From positions 1 through 37,041 of the forward strand of contig CAJWLL010000020.1 in NCBI GenBank assembly GCA_913043275.1: a stretch of DNA of 37,041 nt. The letters are read 5' to 3'. Of the stretch, positions 18,268-27,402 are shown piece after piece. Both the position numbers and the translations under genes were made by a program. Source of the DNA: an uncultured Flavobacteriaceae bacterium. GTDB taxonomy: Bacteria; Bacteroidota; Bacteroidia; Flavobacteriales; Flavobacteriaceae. Each line of letters begins with the position of its first letter. Positions within the stretch are counted from its first letter, which is position 1. The notes under the pieces are model-generated. The model was not told the origin of the DNA and did not search any database. It saw only the letters and a list, made by a program, of their open reading frames with translations.

Positions 18268-21200
18268 ATGGTTTTCAAGGAGTACAAAAAACTGGATTTG
18301 CCTGCAATCTCATCGGAGATACTTAACTACTGGGAAGAGGAGCAGATTTTTGAAAAAAGCATCTCCGAAAGAGATAACCACCCTTCTTATATTTTTTATG
18401 AAGGACCTCCTTCAGCTAATGGAATTCCAGGAATTCATCATGTCATGGCGCGAACCATAAAAGATGTTTTTTGCCGCTACAAAACCCAAAAAGGCTTTCA
18501 AGTAAATCGAAAAGCTGGCTGGGATACCCATGGACTTCCTGTTGAACTTGGAGTTGAAAAGGAATTGGGCATAACCAAAGACGCCATTGGAAAATCCATT
18601 TCTGTAGAGCAATACAATGCCGCATGTAAGGAAGCGGTTATGAAACATACCGATGTTTGGTCCCAACTAACTCATAAGATGGCCTATTGGGTTGACATGA
18701 AAAATCCCTATGTAACCTATACCTCCAAATACATGGAAACCGTATGGTGGCTTATCAAACAGATTCATGAAAAAGGCCTTTTGTACAAGGGTTATACCAT
18801 TCAACCATACTCCCCTAAGGCAGGAACGGGATTAAGTTCACACGAGTTGAACCAACCTGGTACCTATCAGGACATAAGTGATACCACCGTAACGGCTCAG
18901 TTCAAAACCAAAAAGGATTCATTACCCGATTTCCTTAAGGATAATACCCCCATATACCTTTTGGCATGGACCACTACACCATGGACGCTACCTTCCAATA
19001 CTGCATTGACCGTAGGACCAAAAATTGACTATGTAGTAGTACACACTTTCAACCAGTATACTTTTCAACCTATTCGGGTAATACTGGCAAAAGCCTTGGT
19101 AGTCAAACAGTTTTTCGGAAAATATGAAGCAGTTGGGGCTCTATCGGCATTGGAAGGCTATACTGAAGGAGCAAAAAAAATACCTTTTTTCCTTGAAAAG
19201 GAAATCAAAGGTAAAGAACTCCTCAACATTCGCTATGAAAAAATATGGCAGGAAGCACCAGATCCCGTAGATCATCCTGAAAATGCTTATCGGGTAATTT
19301 TAGGAGATTTTGTAACCACCGAAAATGGGACGGGAATTGTTCATACAGCTCCAACATTTGGGGCTGATGATGCTAAAGTTGCCAAAGAGGCAACGCCCGA
19401 AGTTCCTCCACTTTTGATTTTAGATGAAAACAAAAAGAAGGTTCCTCTTGTGGATTTAAAGGGCAAATTCCGTCCGGAAATAGGAAGTTTGGCTGGACAA
19501 TACGTCAAAAACGAATACTACGAAGAAGGCAAGGCTCCCGAAAAATCCAGCGATGTGCAAATCGCCATTCGACTGAAAGAAGAGAATGCCGCATTTAAAG
19601 TAGAAAAATACGTTCACTCTTATCCCAACTGCTGGAGAACAGATAAACCCATACTTTACTACCCACTTGACTCTTGGTTTATCAAGGTTACAGAAGTCAG
19701 AGACCGACTCACATCCTTGAATCAAGAAATCAACTGGAAACCCAAAGCTACAGGCGAGGGAAGGTTTGGCAACTGGTTGGCCAGTGCTAATGACTGGAAT
19801 CTATCAAGATCTCGATTTTGGGGTATCCCGCTTCCCATATGGAGGACTGAAGAGGGGGAGGAAACCAAAGTAATTGGATCAGTTGCAGAGTTGTATGAAG
19901 AAATTGAAAAATCCATTCAAAGCGGTAATATGGATGAAAATCCGCTAGCCAATTTTGAAGTAGGAAATATGAGTAAAGCGAACTACAATAAAATAGACCT
20001 CCACAAACACATCGTTGATGAAATTATACTGACATCGACTCAAGGTGCTCCTATGCAACGTGAAAAAGACTTGATCGATGTTTGGTTTGACTCTGGTTCA
20101 ATGCCTTATGCCCAATGGCACTATCCATTTGAAAACAAAGAAAAAATTGATGAAGGATCAGCCTTCCCCGCCGATTATATTGCCGAGGGAGTGGATCAAA
20201 CACGCGGATGGTTCTACACACTACATACCATCAGCACACTCGTTTTTGATTCTATATCCTATAAAAATGTAGTTTCTAATGGATTGGTCTTGGACAAAAA
20301 CGGACAGAAAATGTCAAAACGCCTAGGCAATGCTGTAGATCCCTTCGAAACGATTGATAAATATGGGGCTGATGCCACTCGCTGGTATTTGATTTCGAAC
20401 GCTAACCCCTGGGATAACCTCAAATTTGACTTGGACGGAATAGGCGAAGTAAAACGCAAGTTTTTTGGCACCTTGCACAACACCTACTCCTTCTTCAGCC
20501 TTTATGCCAATATTGACAATTTTAAAAATGAAGGGTATCCCATTGAACTTAACGAACGCTCCGAATTAGATCGCTGGATTTTATCTGAACTAAATAGTTT
20601 GATTGGAAAAGTGGATGCTTTTTATGAAGACTATGAGCCTACTAAAGCAACTCGATCAATCTCAGAATTTGTTCAGGAAAAATTGAGCAATTGGTATGTT
20701 AGGTTGTGCAGAAGACGTTTTTGGAGAGGAGAGTATCAAAAAGATAAAATTGCAGCCTATCAAACCCTATGGGAGTGCCTGCTAACAGTTGCCCAATTAG
20801 CTGCCCCAGTCGCTCCATTTTACAGTGACCGTTTGTATCAAGATTTGACTAAGAATACCCCCCAAAAAAAACCAATATCAGTTCATTTGTCGACCTTCCC
20901 CAAAATCAATCCCAATGTTATCGATTCAGCCTTGGAAAATCGTATTAACAAATCCCGAAGCATCACTTCCTTGGCACTTTCGCTTCGCAAAAAAGAACAA
21001 ATCAAAGTTAGACAGCCTCTACAAACCCTTATGATTGCAGTAAATGGTCCTGAAGAGAAAAGTGAAATCAAAAAAATTCAAGAACAATTGCGTTCTGAAA
21101 TCAATGTTAAATCTATCAAGCTGATAGATGACGACAGTGATATCTTGGTCAAAAAGATCAAACCTAACTTTAAACTACTGGGCCCCCGCTTTGGGAAGGA

Positions 21201-21669
21201 TATGGCAGGAGTAGTTGATAGTATCAATGCGTTTGGGGAGGCAGAAATAAAAATCCTAGAGCAGGAAGGAAAGATCAATATCCGTCTTAATGAAAAAAAT
21301 ATTATTTTAGACCTTAGCGAGGTGGAAATCACCTCCAAAGATATCGAAGGTTGGCTGGTTGCTCATGGTAATGGTTCAACAGTAGCCCTAGATATTTCAC
21401 TAACTGAAGATTTGATAAACGAAGGTATTGCAAGGGAACTGGTCAATCGCATTCAAAATATAAGAAAAGACGCCGGACTTGAAGTAACTGATAAAATTGA
21501 CATCAGTTTTTTGGCCGACGATGATTTAAAAGAAAGAATCGAAATTAATAGTGCTTATATATGCTCAGAGACCCTAGGAGAAAAGATTAATTTTCCCCAG
21601 AAAATAGTCGATGGGACCAAGGTTGTCTTTGACAATATTACAACACTGATAACAATTAAAAAAAATTAA
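18268..21669 (+). CDS. ileS: Isoleucine--tRNA ligase, eukaryote-like long form (IleRS2 type)
   Basis: Charges tRNA-Ile and edits mischarged valine. The 1133 residues form a class I synthetase: a catalytic Rossmann fold with an editing (CP1) domain (TTPWTLPSNTAL, ~residues 236-247), DVWFDSGSMPYAQW, the KMSKR loop (~688-692) and an anticodon-binding domain. Instead of the bacterial C-terminal zinc finger there is a long C-terminal extension, as in the eukaryote-like IleRS2 group. The HIGH signature is altered: ANGIPGIHHVMA places Gly55-Ile56-His57-His58 where HxGH is expected, so the first and third positions are swapped. This GxHH form has been reported as a natural IleRS2 variant with very high mupirocin resistance. 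One base separates it from the dksA/traR-like gene, so they share an operon with lspA. Confidence 0.97.
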   Translation: MVFKEYKKLDLPAISSEILNYWEEEQIFEKSISERDNHPSYIFYEGPPSANGIPGIHHVMARTIKDVFCRYKTQKGFQVNRKAGWDTHGLPVELGVEKELGITKDAIGKSISVEQYNAACKEAVMKHTDVWSQLTHKMAYWVDMKNPYVTYTSKYMETVWWLIKQIHEKGLLYKGYTIQPYSPKAGTGLSSHELNQPGTYQDISDTTVTAQFKTKKDSLPDFLKDNTPIYLLAWTTTPWTLPSNTALTVGPKIDYVVVHTFNQYTFQPIRVILAKALVVKQFFGKYEAVGALSALEGYTEGAKKIPFFLEKEIKGKELLNIRYEKIWQEAPDPVDHPENAYRVILGDFVTTENGTGIVHTAPTFGADDAKVAKEATPEVPPLLILDENKKKVPLVDLKGKFRPEIGSLAGQYVKNEYYEEGKAPEKSSDVQIAIRLKEENAAFKVEKYVHSYPNCWRTDKPILYYPLDSWFIKVTEVRDRLTSLNQEINWKPKATGEGRFGNWLASANDWNLSRSRFWGIPLPIWRTEEGEETKVIGSVAELYEEIEKSIQSGNMDENPLANFEVGNMSKANYNKIDLHKHIVDEIILTSTQGAPMQREKDLIDVWFDSGSMPYAQWHYPFENKEKIDEGSAFPADYIAEGVDQTRGWFYTLHTISTLVFDSISYKNVVSNGLVLDKNGQKMSKRLGNAVDPFETIDKYGADATRWYLISNANPWDNLKFDLDGIGEVKRKFFGTLHNTYSFFSLYANIDNFKNEGYPIELNERSELDRWILSELNSLIGKVDAFYEDYEPTKATRSISEFVQEKLSNWYVRLCRRRFWRGEYQKDKIAAYQTLWECLLTVAQLAAPVAPFYSDRLYQDLTKNTPQKKPISVHLSTFPKINPNVIDSALENRINKSRSITSLALSLRKKEQIKVRQPLQTLMIAVNGPEEKSEIKKIQEQLRSEINVKSIKLIDDDSDILVKKIKPNFKLLGPRFGKDMAGVVDSINAFGEAEIKILEQEGKINIRLNEKNIILDLSEVEITSKDIEGWLVAHGNGSTVALDISLTEDLINEGIARELVNRIQNIRKDAGLEVTDKIDISFLADDDLKERIEINSAYICSETLGEKINFPQKIVDGTKVVFDNITTLITIKKN

Positions 21670-21670
21670 G

Positions 21671-22054
21671 ATGTCTAAACAAAAAAAAACTCGATTTTCA
21701 GATGAAGAGTTGGAAGGTTTCAGAAAATTAATTGAAGGAAAGGTCGTCAAAGCCCAATCAGATTTAGAACTGTTGAGGAGTGCCTATATGAATAACGGAA
21801 ATAATGGCACAAATGACACCTCCCCCACTTTTAAGGCCTTTGAGGAAGGTTCAGAAACCATGTCCAAAGAGGCCAATACTCAATTAGCTATTCGTCAAGA
21901 AAAGTTCATTCGTGATCTAAAAAACGCCATGGTTCGAATTGAAAATAAGACCTACGGTGTGTGTCGTATTACTGGAAAATTGATCAATAAGAAGAGACTC
22001 TTTCTGGTGCCCCACGCTACTTTAAGCATTGAGGCCAAAAACATGCAAAGTTAG
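21671..22054 (+). CDS. TraR/DksA family protein with degenerate zinc finger
   Basis: A 127-residue protein of the DksA/TraR family, whose members bind in the RNA polymerase secondary channel and change promoter response. A predicted coiled-coil region covers ~10-90 and the C-terminal finger ~95-127 (TYGVCRITGKL then PHATLSIEAK). Only one of the four usual zinc cysteines remains (Cys98), with Thr and His where others would be. This is the common form in Bacteroidota, so the fold may be kept without a normal Cys4 zinc site. It lacks a clear DxxDxA coiled-coil tip, so ppGpp/DksA-type activity should not be assumed. It sits one base after ileS and three bases before lspA. Confidence 0.88.
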   Translation: MSKQKKTRFSDEELEGFRKLIEGKVVKAQSDLELLRSAYMNNGNNGTNDTSPTFKAFEEGSETMSKEANTQLAIRQEKFIRDLKNAMVRIENKTYGVCRITGKLINKKRLFLVPHATLSIEAKNMQS

Positions 22055-22057
22055 CTC

Positions 22058-22705
22058 TTGAAATTTAAGTTCTCCAATATCAACCTTCCAACAGCCATAG
22101 TAATTATATTGGGCTTGCTCCTTGTAGATCAGGCATCTAAGTTTTTGATCAAACTGAATTATCCAATTTCACTCTATGGGAATGGCGCGATCATCGACTG
22201 GGGTTTTTTTAAACTCCTATTTGTGGAAAACAAAGGAATGGCCATGGGGGCCAAACTCAATGATTTTTTTCCTTTTTTGTCTGACAAAACAGCCAAACTG
22301 GTTTTAACTATTTTTCGTTTGGTAGCCATCTTAGGAATTGGTTATTGGTTGTGGGACAACATTCGAAAACAAAGCTCTAATCTGTTTCGTTGGGCCCTGT
22401 GTTTGATATTTGCAGGAGCTTTAGGGAACATTATAGACTCGGTTTTTTACGGAATGATTTTTTCCCACAGTTACGGACAGGTAGCTACATTATTTCCCGA
22501 TGGTGGAGGATATGCTCCCATATTTCAAGGCCATGTGGTGGACATGTTACAATTTCCCCTTGCAAGCTGGAATTGGCCGGACTGGATGCCATGGGTGGGA
22601 GGTAAGCACTATACTTTTTTTCAATATGTCTTTAATATTTCCGATTCCGCCATCAGCCTGGGAGTTGGTATTTTAATCATTTTTAACAAAAGAATTTTTG
22701 GGTAG
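22058..22705 (+). CDS. lspA: Lipoprotein signal peptidase (signal peptidase II)
   Basis: An inner-membrane aspartyl protease that cleaves prolipoproteins before the lipidated cysteine. The 215 residues have four hydrophobic segments and the two catalytic aspartates: Asp127 in GALGNIIDSVFYG and Asp196 in VFNISDSAISLG. VDQASK near residue 23 and FVENKGMAMG (~55-64) are also typical. The protein is about 50 residues longer than E. coli LspA because of a loop (~135-188) between the catalytic motifs; this is usual in Bacteroidota. The start is TTG at 22058-22060, three bases after the previous stop. Its targets here would include the DUF4270 and M23 lipoproteins. fau converges, with only 23 bases between the stops and no visible terminator. 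Confidence 0.95.
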   Translation: MKFKFSNINLPTAIVIILGLLLVDQASKFLIKLNYPISLYGNGAIIDWGFFKLLFVENKGMAMGAKLNDFFPFLSDKTAKLVLTIFRLVAILGIGYWLWDNIRKQSSNLFRWALCLIFAGALGNIIDSVFYGMIFSHSYGQVATLFPDGGGYAPIFQGHVVDMLQFPLASWNWPDWMPWVGGKHYTFFQYVFNISDSAISLGVGILIIFNKRIFG

Positions 22706-22728
22706 GATACACTTCAGCAGAATTTTGA

Positions 22729-23298
22729 TCAAAAAGTGTAAACCTCTTTAGGTGTAATTGCATAATCCAAAGCAATATCACTGGCGTCGATATCCTCAAC
22801 TTTAGAAACCGGATCAAAGAAAGATAAGCCCACTTTAAGGGTGCTTTTAGGACATTGTGCCAAAAAACGATCATAATAACCTTTGCCATAGCCAACTCGG
22901 TGACCATATTGGTCAAAAGCCAAAAGTGGAACAAAAACTACCTGAATTTGTTGTGGGGTAATAGCAACACATGAAATCGGCTCCGGGATGCCCCAGCAGT
23001 TTAATTTTAAAGGGGTTTGATCCGTGAGTAAGCAATGTTCCAAACCATTGTCATCGACTATTTTGGGAATAACGGGCTGTTTATCTTTTCCCTGAAGAAT
23101 GAAAAGTAGATAAGAGGTGTCTACCTCTTTTTTGATTTCAGTAGTCATAAAAATATGGTATATCGAGTGTTCCCATAAATCCACTTTCAAGCAGCGATTT
23201 GAAATCTCAATACTCCAATCAGCGATTTGACTTTCCATTAAGGCATCTCTCCGCATTTGATATTCAGTTCTTAAAGCAGCCTTAGTGTTCAAATCCAT
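22729..23298 (-). CDS. fau: 5-formyltetrahydrofolate cyclo-ligase
   Basis: Converts 5-formyl-THF to 5,10-methenyl-THF with ATP, returning a storage folate to one-carbon metabolism. The 189 residues match the family length. Visible motifs are the N-terminal region LRTEYQMRRDAL and the signature FVPLLAFDQYGHRVGYGKGYYDRFL (~residues 122-146, quoted here in part), with the GYGKGYYDR core intact. It is a single gene on the minus strand between lspA and uvrC, diverging from uvrC across 90 bases. No convincing promoter was located for either. Confidence 0.94.
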   Translation of the reverse strand: MDLNTKAALRTEYQMRRDALMESQIADWSIEISNRCLKVDLWEHSIYHIFMTTEIKKEVDTSYLLFILQGKDKQPVIPKIVDDNGLEHCLLTDQTPLKLNCWGIPEPISCVAITPQQIQVVFVPLLAFDQYGHRVGYGKGYYDRFLAQCPKSTLKVGLSFFDPVSKVEDIDASDIALDYAITPKEVYTF

Positions 23299-23388
23299 TT
23301 ATTTTATCCATAAAATTAAACATATTTGAGCGTCCCTTACCTCAATGGACTTTTTTCTAATGCTTTGAGAAAAACGTAACTTTATACT

Positions 23389-25122
23389 ATGGATCAAGCG
23401 CCTATTAAAATACAGTTTAAAACATTACCTACCGGCCCCGGGGTCTATCTTTATTTTGACAAAAATGATACTGTGATTTATGTGGGTAAAGCAAGAAACT
23501 TAAAGCGAAGGGTGAACTCCTATTTTACTAAAGTACAAGACAACGCTAAAACCCGAATTCTTGTAAAGAAAATCCACCGGATGGAGCACATCGTTGTGCC
23601 CACAGAGATAGATGCTTTGTTACTAGAAAATAATCTGATTAAGAAACACCGCCCTCGCTACAATATTCTTTTAAAAGACGACAAGACCTACCCATGGATT
23701 TGCATCAAAAAAGAACCTTTCCCTAGGGTATTTAGTACCCGAAATATGATCAAAGACGGATCTGAATATTTTGGCCCCTATCCTAACGTGAAAACTGTAT
23801 ATACATTACTTGAACTTATTAAAGACATTTATCCTTTTTTAAATCATGAACTAAATCATTTAATAAAAGTTAATAATGACGATGAAATAATAAAAATGTT
23901 TGAGGAAAACAAAACTTCAATTAGACACCTTATAAATGGAAATTTTAAAACTTCAATAGAAAAGCTCAAAGTTCAAATGAAAAGCCACTCCAAAAAAATG
24001 GAGTTTGAAAAGGCTCAAAAGATAAAAGAAAAGCTGGAGTCATTGGAACATTATCAAGCCAAGTCTACAGTGGTCAACTCCAAAATCACCAATTTGGACG
24101 TGTTTACCATCATCTCCGACGAGAGCTATGGCTATGTCAATTTTTTCCAAGTGGCTTTTGGTTCCATTATCCGTTCCCATACGGTAGAAATCAAAAAAAA
24201 ACTTGAGGAGACCGACGCAGATATTTTGCCACTAGCCATTGTTGATCTAAGACAGCGTTTCAACTCAAAATCTAAAGAAATATGCCTCCCTTTTGAAATA
24301 GACTTGGGCCCTAAAATCAAAGTAAAAGTGCCCAAACTAGGTGATAAAAAAAAGCTGATTGAGCTTTCCCAAAGAAATGCCAAGTTCTTTCGATTGGAAC
24401 GTTTTAAACGAATGAAAATAGTCGATCCCGAACGCCACTTTAAAAGGTTGATGCAACAGATGAAAAAAGACCTACATCTCCAAGAGGATCCCGTTCACAT
24501 TGAGTGTTTTGACAATTCTAACATCCAAGGAACCAATCCCACCGCAGCCTGTGTTGTTTTTAGAAACGGTAAACCCTTCAAGAAGGACTACCGCCATTTT
24601 AAAATCAAAACCGTAGAAGGACCTAATGATTATGCTTCTATGGAAGAAGTAGTGCACCGCCGTTATAAACGCCTTTCCGATGATGGAAAGTCACTTCCCC
24701 AACTAATAGTAATTGATGGGGGAAAGGGACAGCTTTCTTCTGCCGTAAAAAGCCTAGAACGACTTAGTCTCAGGGGTCAAATTGCTATCATCGGTATAGC
24801 CAAAAGACTCGAGGAGATCTATTATCCAGGAGACAGTATTCCGATGTTTTTGGATAAAAAATCAGAGACTTTAAGGGTCATTCAGCAACTGCGTAACGAA
24901 GCGCACCGCTTTGGATTGAAACTACATCTTAACATCAGAAGTAAAAATTCTCTAAAATCCCCCCTAGAAATGATAGAAGGAATTGGCCCAAAGACAAAAG
25001 AAGTTTTGCTCAAAAAGTTTAAATCGCTCAAAAGAATCAAAGCCATTCCAGAGCATGAAATCATTGACTTACTAGGAAAAGTGAAAGGAGCCAAAATTTT
25101 TAAAAAATTACAGGGTCTTTAG
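23389..25122 (+). CDS. uvrC: Excinuclease ABC subunit C, lacking the cysteine cluster
   Basis: The dual-incision nuclease of nucleotide excision repair. The 577 residues contain the GIY-YIG domain (GPGVYLYFDK...VIYVGKARNLKRRV, ~17-42), the UVR domain that contacts UvrB (~195-223, KKMEFEKAQKIKEKLESLE), the RNase-H-like nuclease with CFDNSNIQGTN (~373-383) and VIDGGKGQLSSA, and a C-terminal helix-hairpin-helix pair (IEGIGPKTKEVLL). All catalytic motifs look intact. The Cys-rich segment between the GIY-YIG and UVR domains, four cysteines in most UvrC and reported as an Fe-S site in E. coli, is missing: residues ~149-180 contain no Cys and are shorter by roughly 20 residues than relatives. The other two frames over this stretch do not encode it either, so this is not a simple frameshift. 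Confidence 0.95.
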   Translation: MDQAPIKIQFKTLPTGPGVYLYFDKNDTVIYVGKARNLKRRVNSYFTKVQDNAKTRILVKKIHRMEHIVVPTEIDALLLENNLIKKHRPRYNILLKDDKTYPWICIKKEPFPRVFSTRNMIKDGSEYFGPYPNVKTVYTLLELIKDIYPFLNHELNHLIKVNNDDEIIKMFEENKTSIRHLINGNFKTSIEKLKVQMKSHSKKMEFEKAQKIKEKLESLEHYQAKSTVVNSKITNLDVFTIISDESYGYVNFFQVAFGSIIRSHTVEIKKKLEETDADILPLAIVDLRQRFNSKSKEICLPFEIDLGPKIKVKVPKLGDKKKLIELSQRNAKFFRLERFKRMKIVDPERHFKRLMQQMKKDLHLQEDPVHIECFDNSNIQGTNPTAACVVFRNGKPFKKDYRHFKIKTVEGPNDYASMEEVVHRRYKRLSDDGKSLPQLIVIDGGKGQLSSAVKSLERLSLRGQIAIIGIAKRLEEIYYPGDSIPMFLDKKSETLRVIQQLRNEAHRFGLKLHLNIRSKNSLKSPLEMIEGIGPKTKEVLLKKFKSLKRIKAIPEHEIIDLLGKVKGAKIFKKLQGL

Positions 25123-25187
25123 CTTTTTTGCTTTTTCTTGGGTCTTATAAAAATGGTTTTACAATCAATTATTAATTTTACCAACAA

Positions 25188-26000
25188 ATGTCCATGAAAA
25201 AAAAACAATTGCTCATTCTTTTACTTTGTAGCATAGGCCAATTATGCCTTGCCCAATCGATTAAAAAAAATGCTACCACTGAAGTAAAACTTCCCTTTAA
25301 AGCAGGAGAGTGGTTTGAGTTTAGAATACACTACGGTTTTTTCAATGCCAGCTATGCAACCTTGGAACTCTCTCAAGATACGCTGAACGACATACCCGTT
25401 TTGCATTCCAAAGGATATGGGAAAACAACAGGGCTGGCCCGATGGTTTTTTAAGTTAGAAGATCACTATGACACCTACTTTGATGAAAAAGAGATAATCC
25501 CTTATTGGTTTATCCGTGATATCTATGAGGGAGGTTATACCAAAAATTTAGAGATTAATTTTGATCACAATCAAAATTTAGCACATGTCAATGACCTAAA
25601 AAATAAAAAAAAGCAGACATTTAAAATTACTGATAGTGCTCAAGACCTCATCTCTGCCTTCTACTACCTAAGGGCATTTTACCCAAACAATAAGTTAAAG
25701 CTCAATGAAGCCTTTAGCATCAACATGTTTTTCGACAAAGAAAACTATGTTTTTAAAATGAAATTTTTGGGGAAAGAAAACCTCAATACCAAATTTGGTA
25801 AAATCCAATGTATGAAGTTCAGACCCTACGTTCAATCTGGAAGAGTTTTTAGAGAACAGGAAAGTGTTTCTCTTTGGATAACAGACGACGATAATAAAAT
25901 TCCTATACGATTACAGGCCGATCTAGCCATTGGCTCCATCAAAGTTGACCTAGAAAAATTTAAAAATCTTGTGGCTCCATTTAAAATCCAATTCAATTAG
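25188..26000 (+). CDS. DUF3108 domain-containing exported protein
   Basis: A 270-residue protein with an N-terminal signal peptide (ends around LCLAQS, residue ~24) followed by a DUF3108 domain. Visible family-like features are FKAGEWFEFRIHYGFFNASYATLEL near the start (in part), a YFDEKEIIPYWFIRDIYEGGY segment, and FGKIQCMKFRPYVQSGRVF (~residues 204-222). The domain is predicted to be beta-rich and periplasmic; its function is not established. Two starts are possible, at codons 1 and 3 (MSMKKK); both keep the signal peptide. It lies 65 bases after uvrC and 106 bases before the M23 lipoprotein gene, a pairing I recall from other Flavobacteriia that suggests a cell-envelope role. Confidence 0.83.
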   Translation: MSMKKKQLLILLLCSIGQLCLAQSIKKNATTEVKLPFKAGEWFEFRIHYGFFNASYATLELSQDTLNDIPVLHSKGYGKTTGLARWFFKLEDHYDTYFDEKEIIPYWFIRDIYEGGYTKNLEINFDHNQNLAHVNDLKNKKKQTFKITDSAQDLISAFYYLRAFYPNNKLKLNEAFSINMFFDKENYVFKMKFLGKENLNTKFGKIQCMKFRPYVQSGRVFREQESVSLWITDDDNKIPIRLQADLAIGSIKVDLEKFKNLVAPFKIQFN

Positions 26001-26106
26001 ACTTTCTGATTGTTTATTACTCTCTGAATAACTTTTTGTTAAATGAATTGGGATTTAAGGCATAAATCAAGAAATTTGTGAAGAACAAAAAATACATTCG
26101 TGCGAT

Positions 26107-27402
26107 TTGAATAAGGTTTTTGTTATAATATATTTTATAGGAATTATTATTTTGTTTTCCTCATGTGAGATCACAAAAAAACCTCCGTTGACTGACTCTC
26201 CCGTTGCAAGAATTGAAGTCAAAACTAAAAACCTTAAATACGGCTTTGACTTGGATCAGTTTAGAGTTGTAGAGAAGAAAATCAGAAGAGGAGATACTTT
26301 TGGATCTATTCTTGAGGATAATGGCATTGACTACCCAGAGGTACATAACATATTAAAAATCATCAAAAATGAGGTTAGCGTCAAAAGGCTGGTGGTGGGA
26401 AAGCCCTACAGTCTTTTCTTTTCGAAAGACAGTATACCAACACCCAAAGTCTTTATTTACAAGCCTCAAATTGATAGCTATACGCTTGTACAACTCAGAG
26501 ACAGTATTTATGGCAAAAAGGTGTTCAAGCAAATCAAAATTATTTCCAAGGAAGGAAATGGTCTGATTGAAAATTCACTCTATGAAACCATGTTGAACAG
26601 TGGGTTAAACGACCAATTGACCTATTACCTGGCCGATGTATATGCCTGGAATATTGATTTTTACAGACTCCACAAAGGTGATCGATTTAAAATCATCTAT
26701 ACAGAAAAATTTGTCGATGACACAGTTTCGATTGGAATTGAACGCATCAAAGCAGCGATTTTCGAACATGCTGGAAAAGATTTTTATGCCTTCGAATATA
26801 AACCCGACTCCCTAAAAGGGATTGTAGAATACTTTGATGATACGGCAAAAAATCTAAGAAGAGCATTTCTTAAAGCACCCGTTAAATTTGGTCCTGTTAC
26901 TTCACGTTACAACCTTAAGCGCAGAATCGCCTATTATGGCAACCGCATCAAGCCCCATCGCGGTACAGATTTTGCTGCCAATATTGGAACCCCAATCCTA
27001 GCCACTGCCAAAGGGATAGTGGTTAAATCATCCTACTCCAAAGGGAATGGAAACTATATTACAATCAAACACAATAATACCTACAGCACTCAATACCTCC
27101 ACATGAAACGTAGAAAGGTAAAAGTTGGAGAATGGGTTGATCAGGGACAAGTTATAGGCTTAGTAGGTATGACTGGCTTCACATCAGGACCCCATGTATG
27201 CTATCGATTCTGGAAAAATGGTAGACAAGTTGACCCATTTAGACAAAAACTACCCAATGCCAAGCCCATTTCCAGCGAATTAAAAATTAATTATTTAAAT
27301 TCAATTGTCGATTTGAAAGCCCAACTCGATTGCATATCTTTCACCCCAGAATCAACATACATTAACTCAGTTATAGCCCTATCAAATAGTGACATTCAAT
27401 AA
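26107..27402 (+). CDS. M23 family metallopeptidase lipoprotein (peptidoglycan endopeptidase-like, HxC variant)
   Basis: An envelope protein of 431 residues. The N-terminus is a lipoprotein-type signal (IIILFSSC, Cys20). Residues ~55-110 resemble an OapA/LysM-like module (RRGDTFGSILEDNGI), and ~265-375 form the LytM/M23 domain. The zinc and catalytic residues visible are His284 and Asp288 (HRGTD), His332 (QYLHM) and His363. The last zinc-ligand position of the usual HxH is Cys365, in GPHVCYRFWKNGRQVDP. This HVC version is, as I recall, common to a Bacteroidota subgroup, so activity with a Cys ligand is plausible but unproven. The start is TTG at 26107-26109; no ATG or GTG is available in frame before the signal segment. 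The gene overlaps pgi by 14 bases. Confidence 0.88.
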   Translation: MNKVFVIIYFIGIIILFSSCEITKKPPLTDSPVARIEVKTKNLKYGFDLDQFRVVEKKIRRGDTFGSILEDNGIDYPEVHNILKIIKNEVSVKRLVVGKPYSLFFSKDSIPTPKVFIYKPQIDSYTLVQLRDSIYGKKVFKQIKIISKEGNGLIENSLYETMLNSGLNDQLTYYLADVYAWNIDFYRLHKGDRFKIIYTEKFVDDTVSIGIERIKAAIFEHAGKDFYAFEYKPDSLKGIVEYFDDTAKNLRRAFLKAPVKFGPVTSRYNLKRRIAYYGNRIKPHRGTDFAANIGTPILATAKGIVVKSSYSKGNGNYITIKHNNTYSTQYLHMKRRKVKVGEWVDQGQVIGLVGMTGFTSGPHVCYRFWKNGRQVDPFRQKLPNAKPISSELKINYLNSIVDLKAQLDCISFTPESTYINSVIALSNSDIQ

